In this document: positions 50,011 through 60,132 of the stretch, piece after piece
Layout: each line of letters opens with the position of its first letter
Numbering within the stretch: position 1 is the first letter of the stretch
DNA from: Brettanomyces bruxellensis
Lineage: Eukaryota > Ascomycota > Pichiomycetes > Pichiales > Pichiaceae
DNA length: 64,000 nucleotides
Assembly: GCF_011074885.1 (NCBI RefSeq)
Contig: NC_054690.1
Coordinates: 2,795,001 to 2,859,000 of the forward strand
Direction: 5' to 3'
The notes under the pieces: model-generated
Told to the model about the DNA's origin: nothing
What the model saw: only the letters and a program-made list of their open reading frames with translations
Databases searched by the model: none
Translations under genes and position numbers: made by a program

Positions 50011-50880
50011 AAAAAGTAGTACATACATATAAGAGATATTTTTCCGCAGAAGTGGAATAGGTCATTCTCAGCCGAAAGTAGATTAGGGAGAAATTTATTT
50101 CACAGGAAAAATTTCCCCGCGAATTATTTCTTATATCTGTCTGAACATTAATTTGATCCACATATTATAAATCAAATACCAGTTGAACCTTTATGCGTTA
50201 TTAACATATAAAACATTATTATAACTCATAGGTTCCGACAGTTTCTAAGAATTAAATATTTTTTTTATATTATGTATGATTACCTCACTTTATTTTCCTT
50301 TTTATTTTTACTTTACTTTACCTCTTTTTATATAACTTATTTCTTCTACGAAGGGACGAGACCCGATAGCCTATTTTGCAATACAACTAGTTCGACTCCA
50401 CTTTGATGGTAACAGAGTAAAGAAAGTAAATTCATTTTCTTCTATGGTGACACATACACAATTGTTAGAATGTTAAAGGCATTAACATTATCACACAGAC
50501 CACTCGGTACATTTATTTCCACCCACTTAGGTAACCGACCTTACAATTGTCTGAATCTTCCCCGCTGCTAGGTTCTTATTAGTTCTATTAAAGAAGGAGT
50601 TTGATAGCTAAAGCCCGGGAGTAACTCATAAGGTCTCTCTTAACTCCGACAGCGGAAGTAATATATAATGAAAGAATCAACTAGTTTGTATTCACTAGGA
50701 TATATTTTTAAAAGCACCCCTTTGTATATGTTTATAATTTGAAGTAATGTTATATTTATTTTAATGACTTGTTTTTATTTGTTTTATTTGCTTTTTTCTT
50801 ATTTTTTATCTTCTTGTTATCTTTTCTCTTATTCTTATCTCTGATCTTCTTATTCTTTTCGTTTTCTTCTTCTGTAAGCT

Positions 50881-51074
50881 TGTCAAAACAATAGAGGGAT
50901 AGAACAATGAGGTTCCAAGAAGAACAATGTCTATTGCCTACATTGTTATATAAGAAGAAGAATGACAACTATATAGAGATGAGATATCTTCTTGTGTCTA
51001 TACTAAATTTTATGTACATGTTATATACTGTAATAAGTATCAAACTATGCTAATCTGGTAACACTAACTTTAAT
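50881..51074 (+). repeat. diverged repeat, copy A (LTR-like)
   Basis: About 195 bp aligning to copy B at 51298-51495 at roughly 75 percent by eye. Shared landmarks: CAAAACAATAGA, TATAGAACAAT, AACTATATA, CTTGTGTCTA, AATCTGGT and AACTTTAA. Same orientation, start-to-start spacing about 417 bp. The TATA-like centre and TG start suit an old LTR. Confidence 0.6.
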
Positions 51075-51297
51075 CCGGAGTCAAACTAGAAGTATTGAAA
51101 AATAAAATAACAGGTCTTGTCGCTTCGTAGAAGAAATAAGTCATGTAAAAAAATGCTCATTACTCTTTCGCAATTCCTTTTTATCTTTCTTACTTTACAA
51201 ACTTCTTTCCTTTATCATGAAAACAATCAATTGACTAAATGGGCTGCATTTTTTATATAGAGACTACTTTCACACATGAAACCAATCAACAATGATC

Positions 51298-51495
51298 TCT
51301 CAAAACAATAGAAGTATAGAACAATAATGTTCTAAGTAAAACATGCTATATTGTCTACGTTGTCGCATAAAAAAGAAGGATGAGAACTATATAAAGCTGA
51401 GATCCCCTCTTGTGTCTACACTAAAATTTACGTACAATTTACATACTACAATAAATATCGAAATAATATACCAATCTGGTTATACCAACTTTAAC
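51298..51495 (+). repeat. diverged repeat, copy B (LTR-like)
   Basis: Second copy of the repeat at 50881-51074. Its centre reads ACTATATAAAGCTGAG, then CTCTTGTGTCTACACTAAAA. The segment between the copies has no coding character, so this is more likely two solo remains or a small deletion derivative than an intact element. Confidence 0.6.
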
Positions 51496-52157
51496 ATGAT
51501 CATACCAATAAATAGTGATATGTTGTAGTGGACTAAACAATTCAACACTTCGGGTTTTACACAGTCTCGTTTCTTTTCTTTCAATATTTTTTGACCTATC
51601 CTTTAAGAATCTTAAAGAGAGGAAGATGTACGCTTACATAGAAACATATATCAGCTCTTCTGCTTATGTTGGCAATCATATTGAAATTGTGTTAGGCAAT
51701 TTCTGTGCTTAAAAGCTTCTTTTACATAGCATACACATCAACATAGTTTAAACCAGGAACATGCTATGTCAAATGATATAGGTATTGTATTGCAGATTTG
51801 ACACAACAAGTTAATATAAAGTCACCACTCCACAAAGCAGTTTACAATGAACAGTAATTCATAGGAATACTCAGACTGTCGCAGGATGAGCAGAGATGCT
51901 CAAAGTTGTCACTGATGCGCGCGACCAAAAAATTTCGCAATCAGTGATAATAATAATTTATTAAATTTAATAAATGATTTACGTAGTGAATATTTTTTTC
52001 GTTTACACAGTGTATTTGTGTGGGTGAGGTTGGGAAAAAAATCCTAGGGCATAAATACACAAAACCGTTACTATTCACGAATCTGCTATGCCTCACCGAA
52101 TGTTATTCTGCTTCTAGACTTGGATCATTAATTATTAAACATACGGATATTCAAAGT

Positions 52158-52937
52158 ATGCGTATAATAGGATGGAGAATTGCCGGCAGAGGCAGCCTAT
52201 TTCTTCCTCCGCAATTACCTTTCAGTACGCCACATCGTTTTCAATTTCGCATGTTCAGAACTACTCAAGGACTATATTATAAGATAAAGATGGGCGAGAA
52301 CCAACCAAAGTATAAAGTTCGTATGCCCGAAGAAGATCCAATAAATTATAGAACTCATGGTACCTCATTCTACAGCCTGAAACTTGAAAATAATTATAGA
52401 TTGGGAAATGAAGCGCTTTATCAAAACCCATTGATCAACTTTGTCATTGGTGCTAAACGATTATCCCTTGCTTTTGGAGTCATGGGCGTTCTATTTTCTT
52501 ATCTTATGGAAAGAACTGGATTAGTTTATCCGGAAATTTGTGAAGTATTAGCTACTCTCAGTGTGATTCCATTCCCCGTTATTTTGTATTTATATCACCC
52601 TTATGTTTCAAGGATATTTCGGATATACGATATTACCAAACCACAAACCATGCAAAACTTGTTGAAGAATGAACAAGTGCTGATAGAAAAGCTCAATTGG
52701 AATGGCTTTAAAACCTACAATGACCTTATTCGAGTAGACTCTTTTTGGGTTCCTTCGAATAATGACTACGAATCCAGGTTTGGGTACGTCAACTTAATCA
52801 GTAAGGATCCCACTACTGGACTTAAGAAAAGCTATTACATAAATGAAGGGTTTTGCAATGTTAAGATGAACAGGATAATGGCTCTTGCTGAAAGGAGAAG
52901 TCACATATCAACGGGAAGAGACTTTTTTGAAAAATAA
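52158..52937 (+). CDS. probable mitochondrial inner-membrane protein with two TM helices
   Basis: 259 aa from ATG 52158 (MRIIGWRIAGRG); the frame is open further upstream without an ATG. The first ~50 residues are basic, rich in R/S/F and poor in acids, suggesting a mitochondrial presequence. Two adjacent hydrophobic helices lie at about residues 125-145 (SLAFGVMGVLFSYLM) and 155-176 (VLATLSVIPFPVILYLYHP). A C-terminal soluble domain follows (FRIYDITKPQTMQNLL...). The hairpin-plus-tail layout resembles TMEM70/TMEM186/TMEM223-type proteins (yeast Mrx15 is about 256 aa), but I cannot decide between them. Confidence is for a real gene; the function is unassigned. Confidence 0.65.
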   Translation: MRIIGWRIAGRGSLFLPPQLPFSTPHRFQFRMFRTTQGLYYKIKMGENQPKYKVRMPEEDPINYRTHGTSFYSLKLENNYRLGNEALYQNPLINFVIGAKRLSLAFGVMGVLFSYLMERTGLVYPEICEVLATLSVIPFPVILYLYHPYVSRIFRIYDITKPQTMQNLLKNEQVLIEKLNWNGFKTYNDLIRVDSFWVPSNNDYESRFGYVNLISKDPTTGLKKSYYINEGFCNVKMNRIMALAERRSHISTGRDFFEK

Positions 52938-53210
52938 AGTAGCCGTAAAGAGTAAATGTGTTGCTATCTTATTTCTTTAGCATAAGAGACTAATTCTTAC
53001 AAATTATTGTACATAAATACATATTTATTTTTAATGTCGGTGAATCGAATAGTTATTTTATTTAGTTCTCGTATCATTTATTTTTATCCGCAATTTCTTA
53101 TCTTCTCATTTCAGCAGCTTCCTTCGGCTTCCTAGTCGACGGATCAACGGTAAATTTGTATAGTTCATTATCAGCCAACAAATACATAGATCAAGCGTTT
53201 AAAAATTAGG

Positions 53211-53705
53211 ATGAAAGTGGTGATCCAGAAGGTTAGAAATGCATCGGTTACAGTAGATAATAAAGTAATTTCACAGATCGGCCAAGGGCTACTGTTATTA
53301 ATTGGCATCGCTAGAACAGATACAGTTGACGATGTTTCAAAGTTAGTAAATAAAATTTTGAGATTACGAATCTTTGAAGACCGAACGAAGAATGCAGAAA
53401 CAGCTACAAAATGGGTTGGTCGGCCATGGGCAAAGTCTGTCTCGGATATTAATGCTGAGATTCTATGCGTTTCCCAATTTACTCTATATGGAAATATACA
53501 GAAAGGAACAAAGCCAGACTTCCATAGAGCAATGAAAGGAGATGAGGCAGAACTATTGTATTTGCGGCTCTTGGAAGAACTAAGAAGAGGAATCGGTGAA
53601 AGCAGCGTTCAATCAGGTAAATTCGGGGCAATGATGGATGTTTCCCTAGTTAATGATGGTCCTGTTACGATCATTTGGGATACAAAGGATAAAGCACATT
53701 CATAA
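53211..53705 (+). CDS. DTD1: D-aminoacyl-tRNA deacylase
   Basis: 164 aa, standard length. It starts MKVVIQKVRNASVTVD, the DTD opening. LLLIGIARTD, KILRLRIFED, the catalytic SQFTLYG block (VSQFTLYGNIQKGTKPDFHRAM) and the cross-subunit motif NDGPVT near the C-terminus are all present. The enzyme is a homodimer that hydrolyses D-amino acids from tRNA and also edits glycine misacylation on tRNA-Ala, mostly in the cytosol. It is co-oriented with the neighbouring genes and shows nothing unusual. Confidence 0.97.
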   Translation: MKVVIQKVRNASVTVDNKVISQIGQGLLLLIGIARTDTVDDVSKLVNKILRLRIFEDRTKNAETATKWVGRPWAKSVSDINAEILCVSQFTLYGNIQKGTKPDFHRAMKGDEAELLYLRLLEELRRGIGESSVQSGKFGAMMDVSLVNDGPVTIIWDTKDKAHS

Positions 53706-54058
53706 ACTTTGATTATTATCAATATTGTTATTCGGATCCGGAATTTATCCATGTGCGTTTACGCAGGGAAATGGCCACTACGTACCCCCCTAGACAGGGG
53801 TGAGCGTTATGGAACACAACCGTACACATGAATAATATTAGTCTTTAATCCGTTTTTTCTTCGACCTCCAAAAATTGTGGCGAGATGTTGTGGCGTGTAG
53901 ATAAAGTGTATTATAATTTCCTGTGGGATTCTTGTGGGATTCTTCTCTGGCATACATAATTCATTCTCTTGGCCGATATATATCGAGTTTACCAAGCATA
54001 ACTAAACTAAACTACAGTATAGAAAGGGGGGAGATTGAATCTGAACTTTAAGTTCATT
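53706..54058. other. intergenic DTD1 / DUG3
   Basis: 353 bp with the DTD1 terminator and DUG3 promoter. CGTACCCCCCTAGACAGGGGTGAGCG near 53780-53806 contains CCCCT and AGGGG, possible stress-response cores. TATATATCG near 53975 is a TATA candidate. Confidence 0.4.
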
Positions 54059-55129
54059 ATGTGTCGGTTTTTAATTTATAAGGGAAAGGAGCCGATGCTC
54101 TTGTCTAATCTTCTTACAAAACCTGCGCATTCCATTATTAACCAATCATTTGATTCAAGGCTACGCATAGACCATCAACCTATCAATGGCGATGGATTTG
54201 GTGTTGGCTATTACACTCTAGAGGATGAAAGAAATGAACTGGAATCAGGAAAAGTTTCCGGACCATGTGTTTACAAGGCGATCACTCCCGCTTGGAATAA
54301 TTTGAATTTACAAAGATTAGCAGAGAAAACTCGTTCAAGATTAATATTTGCTCATGTTCGTGCATCTTCTTATGGTGTGTTAAGTGAGACAAACTGTCAT
54401 CCATTCACATATCACAATATTATGTTTATGCACAATGGCGGAATTTCCAACTTCAAACGCATCAAGAGAAAGCTTATCAGTCATATAGAAGATGAGTTCT
54501 TTTTGACTTTACAGGGGTCGACCGATTCAGAGTGTAGCTTTGCTTTATTCCTTGATACATTATTCAAAATGGGATATGATCCTAAACTTGATCATGTTGT
54601 ACCTGCTGATGCTCTCCGCAAGGCACTTGTTAAAACAATACAATATATTAAAGACTGGGTTTCCGAATTAAATGTGAAAGATCCAGATCCATCTTTGATG
54701 AACTTTGCTGTGACTGATGGTGACTCAATTGTGGTTTCACGCTATGTGTCGTCAAAGGTAGATGAGGCGGCATCATTATATTTCTCTACTGGTTCTAAGT
54801 TTATCGAGGTGAGTCCAGGACAATTTAAAATGGAAAGGTTGAATAGATCACAAGATATTATTATGGTTGCTTCAGAGCCGCTTACCTTTGAACGTGGAGA
54901 CTGGATTTGTGTACCAACAAATTCCACAATCACAATAAAGAAACAGACTGTGATGTTGCACCCAATTATAGACGAATACTATCAGGCAAATCCAACATTT
55001 ATCAGATCGAGAGAATTTGCTGAAAGCAGAGGCCTCATGGGAACAATTCCAAAGGAACAGGGGACAGATAAAGAAGTTCCGCCGTTGGAAAGGGAAGGAA
55101 GGAGCCGCACTGTTCTTGGAGCTGCCTAA
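54059..55129 (+). CDS. DUG3: glutamine amidotransferase-like subunit Dug3 of glutathione degradation
   Basis: 356 aa, almost exactly the length of S. cerevisiae Dug3. ATG 54059 is chosen because it yields M-C-R-F, placing the nucleophilic Cys at position 2 as needed for an Ntn class II amidotransferase; the frame opens eight codons earlier. Motifs follow: NGDGFGVGYY, FAHVRASSYGVLSETNCHPF, MFMHNGGISNF and GSTDSECSFALF. Dug3 with Dug2 cleaves the gamma-glutamyl bond of glutathione in the cytosol, and Dug1 then splits Cys-Gly. Confidence 0.95.
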   Translation: MCRFLIYKGKEPMLLSNLLTKPAHSIINQSFDSRLRIDHQPINGDGFGVGYYTLEDERNELESGKVSGPCVYKAITPAWNNLNLQRLAEKTRSRLIFAHVRASSYGVLSETNCHPFTYHNIMFMHNGGISNFKRIKRKLISHIEDEFFLTLQGSTDSECSFALFLDTLFKMGYDPKLDHVVPADALRKALVKTIQYIKDWVSELNVKDPDPSLMNFAVTDGDSIVVSRYVSSKVDEAASLYFSTGSKFIEVSPGQFKMERLNRSQDIIMVASEPLTFERGDWICVPTNSTITIKKQTVMLHPIIDEYYQANPTFIRSREFAESRGLMGTIPKEQGTDKEVPPLEREGRSRTVLGAA

Positions 55130-55296
55130 GATTTACGGTAAATGGCATATAATTTATATAGAGAATAAAGGCAAACTAAGAAATATTGGGTCGTATATCA
55201 ATTACATATAAGTATTAAAATGTGAATTTACAGTTTTATAGACAGCGTAGCAAAGATTTCTACAATAAATGCGACATACTATTTACAGAGCTTAGG

Positions 55297-55836
55297 TCAA
55301 TCATTGTAATCATTTGCTGGGGGTGCACCATTCTCACTTCTCATATAAGCATCAACCGCCAATGAGAATGCAGCAAAACCAGCACAACCAGTAAACGCCG
55401 CAGTGGGACCGCTTTTAATTGCAAGACCTGCACCTGTAATACAACCAGCACTTGCTCCATTATATAAATCGTCTTTTGCTCTAAAAGACTGCAAGGCACA
55501 CTCAACTGCAGAGTAAATCATGCCAATATACCCAAAGTTTTTCGCACTGCTCGACATTTGTCTTCCCATATCTTTAAATTGAACCTTCATTTGTTGTTTG
55601 AAAGGAAGATCAGCTAATTTAGTCATATTGGTGCCGAATGGCTGATCATACTGCATGGAAGAGATAAACATCCCAAAAAATCCACCAAGGAAATAACCTG
55701 AAACTCCAGAAAGTATTGTCTTTCCAGGACAAGACGCTACAAACTCCATGATCTGTTTGGCACCATAATTAGCCTGCTCTTCCTGGGTCATCTCGGTATA
55801 TTCCTTCCTAGGGGAAGGAAGAAACGGGTTCTGCAT
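55297..55836 (-). CDS. TIM22: mitochondrial inner-membrane translocase Tim22
   Basis: 179 aa. Tim17/22/23-family signature: four hydrophobic helices. They include CPGKTILSGVSGYFLGGFFGMFISSM with a G-x-x-x-G motif, NFGYIGMIYSAVECALQSFRAKDDLYNGASAGCITGAGLAIKSGPTAAFTGCAGFAAFSLAVD. The Cys pair flanking the helices is present, and the acidic C-terminus follows. Tim22 is the channel of the carrier translocase that inserts metabolite carriers into the inner membrane. It is convergent with DUG3 and co-directional with the chitin synthase gene downstream. Confidence 0.95.
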   Translation of the reverse strand: MQNPFLPSPRKEYTEMTQEEQANYGAKQIMEFVASCPGKTILSGVSGYFLGGFFGMFISSMQYDQPFGTNMTKLADLPFKQQMKVQFKDMGRQMSSSAKNFGYIGMIYSAVECALQSFRAKDDLYNGASAGCITGAGLAIKSGPTAAFTGCAGFAAFSLAVDAYMRSENGAPPANDYND

Positions 55837-56160
55837 CTTTCCAAATGAATGAACTTGTATTCCAGATGACCACTTCTCTTATTCAGACAGAATTCGTTGT
55901 AAAAAGAATAAATACTACAAATAATATATTGGAAACAGACAATTCTCTCTGATCAAATCTGCGTATACTTTTTATTTTGATTTTTGCATTAAGTTGTTAA
56001 ATTTTTCGTTCTATTTTATTTAAGCCAAATATCATTCACTGCACTACGCGAGGGAGATATAGCTCAGGTAGCATTTTGACAAATGCTTTTACCTTAAAGT
56101 ACACACCAATAAAATGAAAAATAAAAATTATGTCTTCACATACAATTAAATGCAAATAGT
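55837..56160. other. intergenic TIM22 / chitin synthase
   Basis: 324 bp, TIM22 promoter and chitin synthase 3' region. AT-rich; no gene seen. Confidence 0.5.
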
Positions 56161-59100
56161 TTAGTCGTATTGTGCTCCCTTGAGTTCAAATTGCTTTCTA
56201 AACTTTCGAAGCCTAAAGGTATCAACGAGTTTCAGGATTAAATAACTTACGGAACCTATGAATCTGAACAAAGCCATAAATGCAACAAGCCATAGGATAA
56301 CGGTAAGGAATATAAACAGGCGATTCATTGGAATCCCACAAGTATCACTATCCGAAAATTGAGAGAGGCCTCCGGATTCGGTAACAACCGCCACTAAAAT
56401 GAAGTTAGTAAACATCCATACTAGGACGGTCATTGATCTCATATTTGCGTAGTAAAAAGCCGTACTCTCATCGACATTGATGCTTTGCTGTTTCTCCTCA
56501 ATCGGTGTAGTTAATTTGATCATGACTTTTCGGTAAGCCTCATCAATTTGCTGCTTTGTCGTGGGAATCACAATTTCTAGTTCACCGTCCAACGCATTCT
56601 TTGTTGTCTTAGCAACACCAAGATCATTATCATTATCTTCTCCTTTTGTACCCCAAGATATATCATGAATATTGCAGAAAGCATAAACATTGAATACATT
56701 TGTATAAGAAGGACTCAAAAGCATATACTGAATAAAGCTGTTAAACATATGCCACGGCTGCAAGTACAACACAAATCCGATAAGATAAAGAAGATAAGTA
56801 GAGGACGTTGCCACAATCAAATCTCTGATTCTTGTTTCGGTGAATATGTATATAAATTTGAAGTCCGTTGAATGCTCCTCCAAAATATCTTCAATGGCTT
56901 GAACAGCCATATAAACAGCGGCAAACATCATGTATACCATTAGAATGGCAAAAAACCAGACAATAATTAAGTAAAATTTCTTAGTTCCCTTCGGCCTGTT
57001 ACCTAAGGCAAGCACGAATGTTGTGACCAAGGAAGCAATATAAATCCACAAGAACAAGACTGATAAGACATTTCCGGGGGAAAAATTTGAATCCTTTTCA
57101 GCCAAATAGACAGTCAACGCCCTAAAAACAAGATAATATGAACCAAGGGAAAACCAAGAAACGAGCAAATTGAAAAACTGGTAAATAAATTCAATATGAA
57201 AAAGAATCTTCCTCCAAATGGAATGTGAAGTCCACCACGTACGGTAAAAATGAAAGAGAGAGTAAATTGCCGAGAAAAAGGAGCCATTCAACCATCTTCT
57301 CCTTTGACCTATAAGTTCATACAAATGAATGGGAACATCCGTATAAGCGCTTGCCGTATTAACATACTTCAAAATCCAAGCGCAGTTACGTTTTGCCACA
57401 AGTTCAAAACAAAGGATTCTATCCTCTGCAAGATACATGTTAGCGTTAAAAATACCATCGTCATTACTCTTTCGTAAATCCTGACCTTTGAGATATTTGT
57501 CTAGCGGGGCTCCGAGTAATGCCTGATATCTATATGCACTGAATGCGCCAGGCAAAACGGTAACAAATCCAAATACAGATTCCATAGGCTTATCTAAAAT
57601 ATTTGAGGTCTTGTATTCAAAATTTTGAGCAGCAACCAACGGATTTAAGAGATATTTATCGTGGGGTCCTAAACTTGCTTTTATTTCCCCACATGCACCA
57701 GCCACTCTAGGATCTTTAAATGATTTCCATAAGCGATATAAGGATTTCCCCTGAGGTTCAGTACCAACATCCACCAATGTAACAATATTAGGCTGAAGAA
57801 CTTCAGAAAACGCTTGAAATGCCCATGCATGAGAATTGATCTTTCTTTGGTTTTTCTCTTTCAAACAAAATATCATTTGTATGGGAATTTGATTTTCAGT
57901 GGTTAATGTAACATGTTCCTTATATACTTTTGATATTCCAACCATTGTGGTGTATTCATAGATATGGCTAACCACCTTATCATCATTAATTTTATTTTTG
58001 GCAAATCCTTCCTGGTAAACACCCATAGCCGCTAGAAGAGCTTTCGAGCGAGGATTAATCTTTCTTCGACCATCGCTGATGACACAAACAACAACTTTTT
58101 GCCAGGCATCGCGTCCCCACGTCGAAGAATGCCGTAATGAATATAAGTATTTGATATTTTTGAAGACTGCCTTTAACGTCTTAGCCAAGAGTACCTCTGA
58201 CTCATTATACATCGTAATAACAATAAGCATCTCTGTCTGTCTAGGTTGAGTGTAAAACTTTTGCCTTAAGGAAAAATTCCTCTGCACAAATTCATGTGGT
58301 TGTGCGGTACATGCTTGAAATCTCATAAATAAAAACTCACGATCCTTTTCGGTAAGAGGAATTTTATATTTACTCAATAAGACATCAGACACAGGACAAT
58401 CTAACACCAAATTGCCATTAACCATACGGACCTGCCGTGCGGCTAAGTCTTCCTTACTTCCTTTTTGATTTTCTTGATATAAATTCATGATCTGTCCAAC
58501 CCCAGACTTTTGGGAATCAAACATATCTCCATCATCTGAGTAAGCCCGCCCATCACCATCATAATAATCTTCAACTCCAAATGGATCATAAAAATCCTGG
58601 GGAGGATTAATGGGATAGTAAGAATTTTTAAATGACGGAAACGGCACAAAATCTTCTTGGTCGATCTCAACGTTATCCTGCTCATGGCCATTATTATCAT
58701 CATCATCATCAAAGTCATATCCACAGAATGGGTCACGATCCTTTGTTTCAACTGGAAAACTTTTTGAATAACGGAAATTAAGATCGGAATCCCCAGGACT
58801 TGTACCTGGAATATCAGGAATTTTCACTCCCCTGAAAGAGACTTTTACGCTATTTGGATCACTTTTTTCATTAAGAGACGGCACAATTTCAGGGTAATTT
58901 GAGCCACCATGGTCATTTTCATGAGAAGAGTGTGACGAAGTTTGCCTTTTTTGCAAAGAAGGATGTGTGGGCGAGACTGGAAACGGTTGATATTGATAAG
59001 ATGATGTACTCGCAACTGGACTCTGGCCAGGCTTGCTCAATAATGGCTTTCGTGTAGGGGAAACACTATTGCTATTTCGTGAACATATGCTATATCTTTC

Positions 59101-59406
59101 GGGCAAGTATGTCCTACTTGGAGAATGGAATATTGGTACATCATCAAGCTTGTCTGGAATGCGAGATGTACTTTCCTTATGAAAGCCTGCCATTTGGTAA
59201 GAATTCGAACTATAATCATGACCATTATTATTATTATCATCCTCATCACTAATATTGTTTAGATTTCGACTAGCAGTTTGTTGCAATGTTTCATCAGCTG
59301 TGTAAAAGCTTTCATCCCCTATATATGGTCGGGGAGGTTGAAGCCTCCGACTCGGGTCATTCCTATAACTGTCTTTAAAATTCTTCTCATCTTTTTTGTT
59401 CTTCAT
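56161..59406 (-). CDS. CHS1: chitin synthase, class I/II (Chs1-like)
   Basis: 1081 aa from ATG 59406 (MKNKKDEKNF). The frame extends to 59667 and a farther ATG lies at 59652, but that stretch lacks family character. The N-terminal ~380 residues are disordered, with Ser/Pro, Asn and Asp runs and many SP sites. The GT2 core keeps ITMYNESE, SDGRRKINPR, FCLKEKNQRKINSHAWAF, DVGTEPQGKSLYRLW, FEYKTSNILDKPMESVFGFVTVLPGAFSAYRY, the LAEDRILCFEL block, and QRRRWLNGSFF near residue 700. Multiple membrane helices and the class-typical FNVYAFCNIHDISWGTKGEDND end the core. SDGRRKINPR and SSTWG favour Chs1 over Chs2. It makes cell-wall or septum-repair chitin at the plasma membrane. Confidence 0.93.
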   Translation of the reverse strand: MKNKKDEKNFKDSYRNDPSRRLQPPRPYIGDESFYTADETLQQTASRNLNNISDEDDNNNNGHDYSSNSYQMAGFHKESTSRIPDKLDDVPIFHSPSRTYLPERYSICSRNSNSVSPTRKPLLSKPGQSPVASTSSYQYQPFPVSPTHPSLQKRQTSSHSSHENDHGGSNYPEIVPSLNEKSDPNSVKVSFRGVKIPDIPGTSPGDSDLNFRYSKSFPVETKDRDPFCGYDFDDDDDNNGHEQDNVEIDQEDFVPFPSFKNSYYPINPPQDFYDPFGVEDYYDGDGRAYSDDGDMFDSQKSGVGQIMNLYQENQKGSKEDLAARQVRMVNGNLVLDCPVSDVLLSKYKIPLTEKDREFLFMRFQACTAQPHEFVQRNFSLRQKFYTQPRQTEMLIVITMYNESEVLLAKTLKAVFKNIKYLYSLRHSSTWGRDAWQKVVVCVISDGRRKINPRSKALLAAMGVYQEGFAKNKINDDKVVSHIYEYTTMVGISKVYKEHVTLTTENQIPIQMIFCLKEKNQRKINSHAWAFQAFSEVLQPNIVTLVDVGTEPQGKSLYRLWKSFKDPRVAGACGEIKASLGPHDKYLLNPLVAAQNFEYKTSNILDKPMESVFGFVTVLPGAFSAYRYQALLGAPLDKYLKGQDLRKSNDDGIFNANMYLAEDRILCFELVAKRNCAWILKYVNTASAYTDVPIHLYELIGQRRRWLNGSFFSAIYSLFHFYRTWWTSHSIWRKILFHIEFIYQFFNLLVSWFSLGSYYLVFRALTVYLAEKDSNFSPGNVLSVLFLWIYIASLVTTFVLALGNRPKGTKKFYLIIVWFFAILMVYMMFAAVYMAVQAIEDILEEHSTDFKFIYIFTETRIRDLIVATSSTYLLYLIGFVLYLQPWHMFNSFIQYMLLSPSYTNVFNVYAFCNIHDISWGTKGEDNDNDLGVAKTTKNALDGELEIVIPTTKQQIDEAYRKVMIKLTTPIEEKQQSINVDESTAFYYANMRSMTVLVWMFTNFILVAVVTESGGLSQFSDSDTCGIPMNRLFIFLTVILWLVAFMALFRFIGSVSYLILKLVDTFRLRKFRKQFELKGAQYD

Positions 59407-60132
59407 TCCGACAATATGAACAAAATTTCGATTCTTTAATCTGCTGGATACTTTACCATTCGTGTTATACAAATAAAAAATGGTGTAAATGCGTTTTAAA
59501 AATTCATTCTTTTTGAGAGAAAGAATACTAGCGAGAGGGTTGCCAGAAAGAGTTGATTTTGCTGATTTGATATTTAAACGCTCTTTTCTGGTTTCGGATA
59601 AAAGTAAATACGCACTCACTTCTAACAAATATAAAATTATAACGTGGCTCATCAGGTGGCGCAGCAATTTTAAGTTCCGAATTTTCGGTTATAGTTTCTA
59701 ATTTCTTGCGGAAATTTTTAAAAAGCCGTTGAAACAGTTGAAGAAAAAAGATTTTCCTTTGATAATCAAAAGCCGCAGATTTTCAATACTTATCACTAGA
59801 CTGATACTGGCTGGCCTCGGTATTTTTTAAATTTTTTTTTTCACTTTTTTTCTTCGGTGAGTCAGGGGTCAGAGGTTTCTTCTCAGTATATTGCACACTT
59901 TTCCCCCGAATCCTTATGCTAGCTAGTTTTCTCTATATCTGTAGACTCTTTCCCTAAAGTGAAATATTTAACCTTCATTAAGATTTATTTTATTTCCTCT
60001 GAGATTTATTAATATATATAGAAATTTAGTTTCCTCTAAATCGAAGAAAGTTGGTATTCTAATTAATTTGAGATCTTTTGTTGAACATCCTTATTAGATT
60101 ATTGTGCTTCAAAGTAATTCAAACAAGTCACT
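59407..60132. other. divergent intergenic chitin synthase / FSF1
   Basis: 726 bp. It contains T-rich tracts near 59826-59850 and TATATATA near 60011. The first 260 bp on the chitin synthase side is an open frame that may be leader or an N-terminal extension. Confidence 0.45.

Larger units (their letters stand above)
48618..52157. other. gene-free AT-rich repeat region (retrotransposon graveyard?)
   Basis: 3.5 kb starting beside the tRNA gene with no ORF of coding character. It contains diverged direct repeats (50881-51074 and 51298-51495), an inverted pair (about 50335-50371 and 51110-51141), and three LTR-start-like TGTTWGGGA strings (49007, 49300 and 49632 areas). This is what one expects of decayed LTR retrotransposons that target tRNA neighbourhoods, but no pol/gag remnant is recognisable. 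Confidence 0.5.

Noticed and set aside
50756..50968. Lys/Asn-rich ORF on the minus strand
   Set aside because: Low-complexity translation of a TTCTT-rich tract that overlaps repeat copy A; no coding character.
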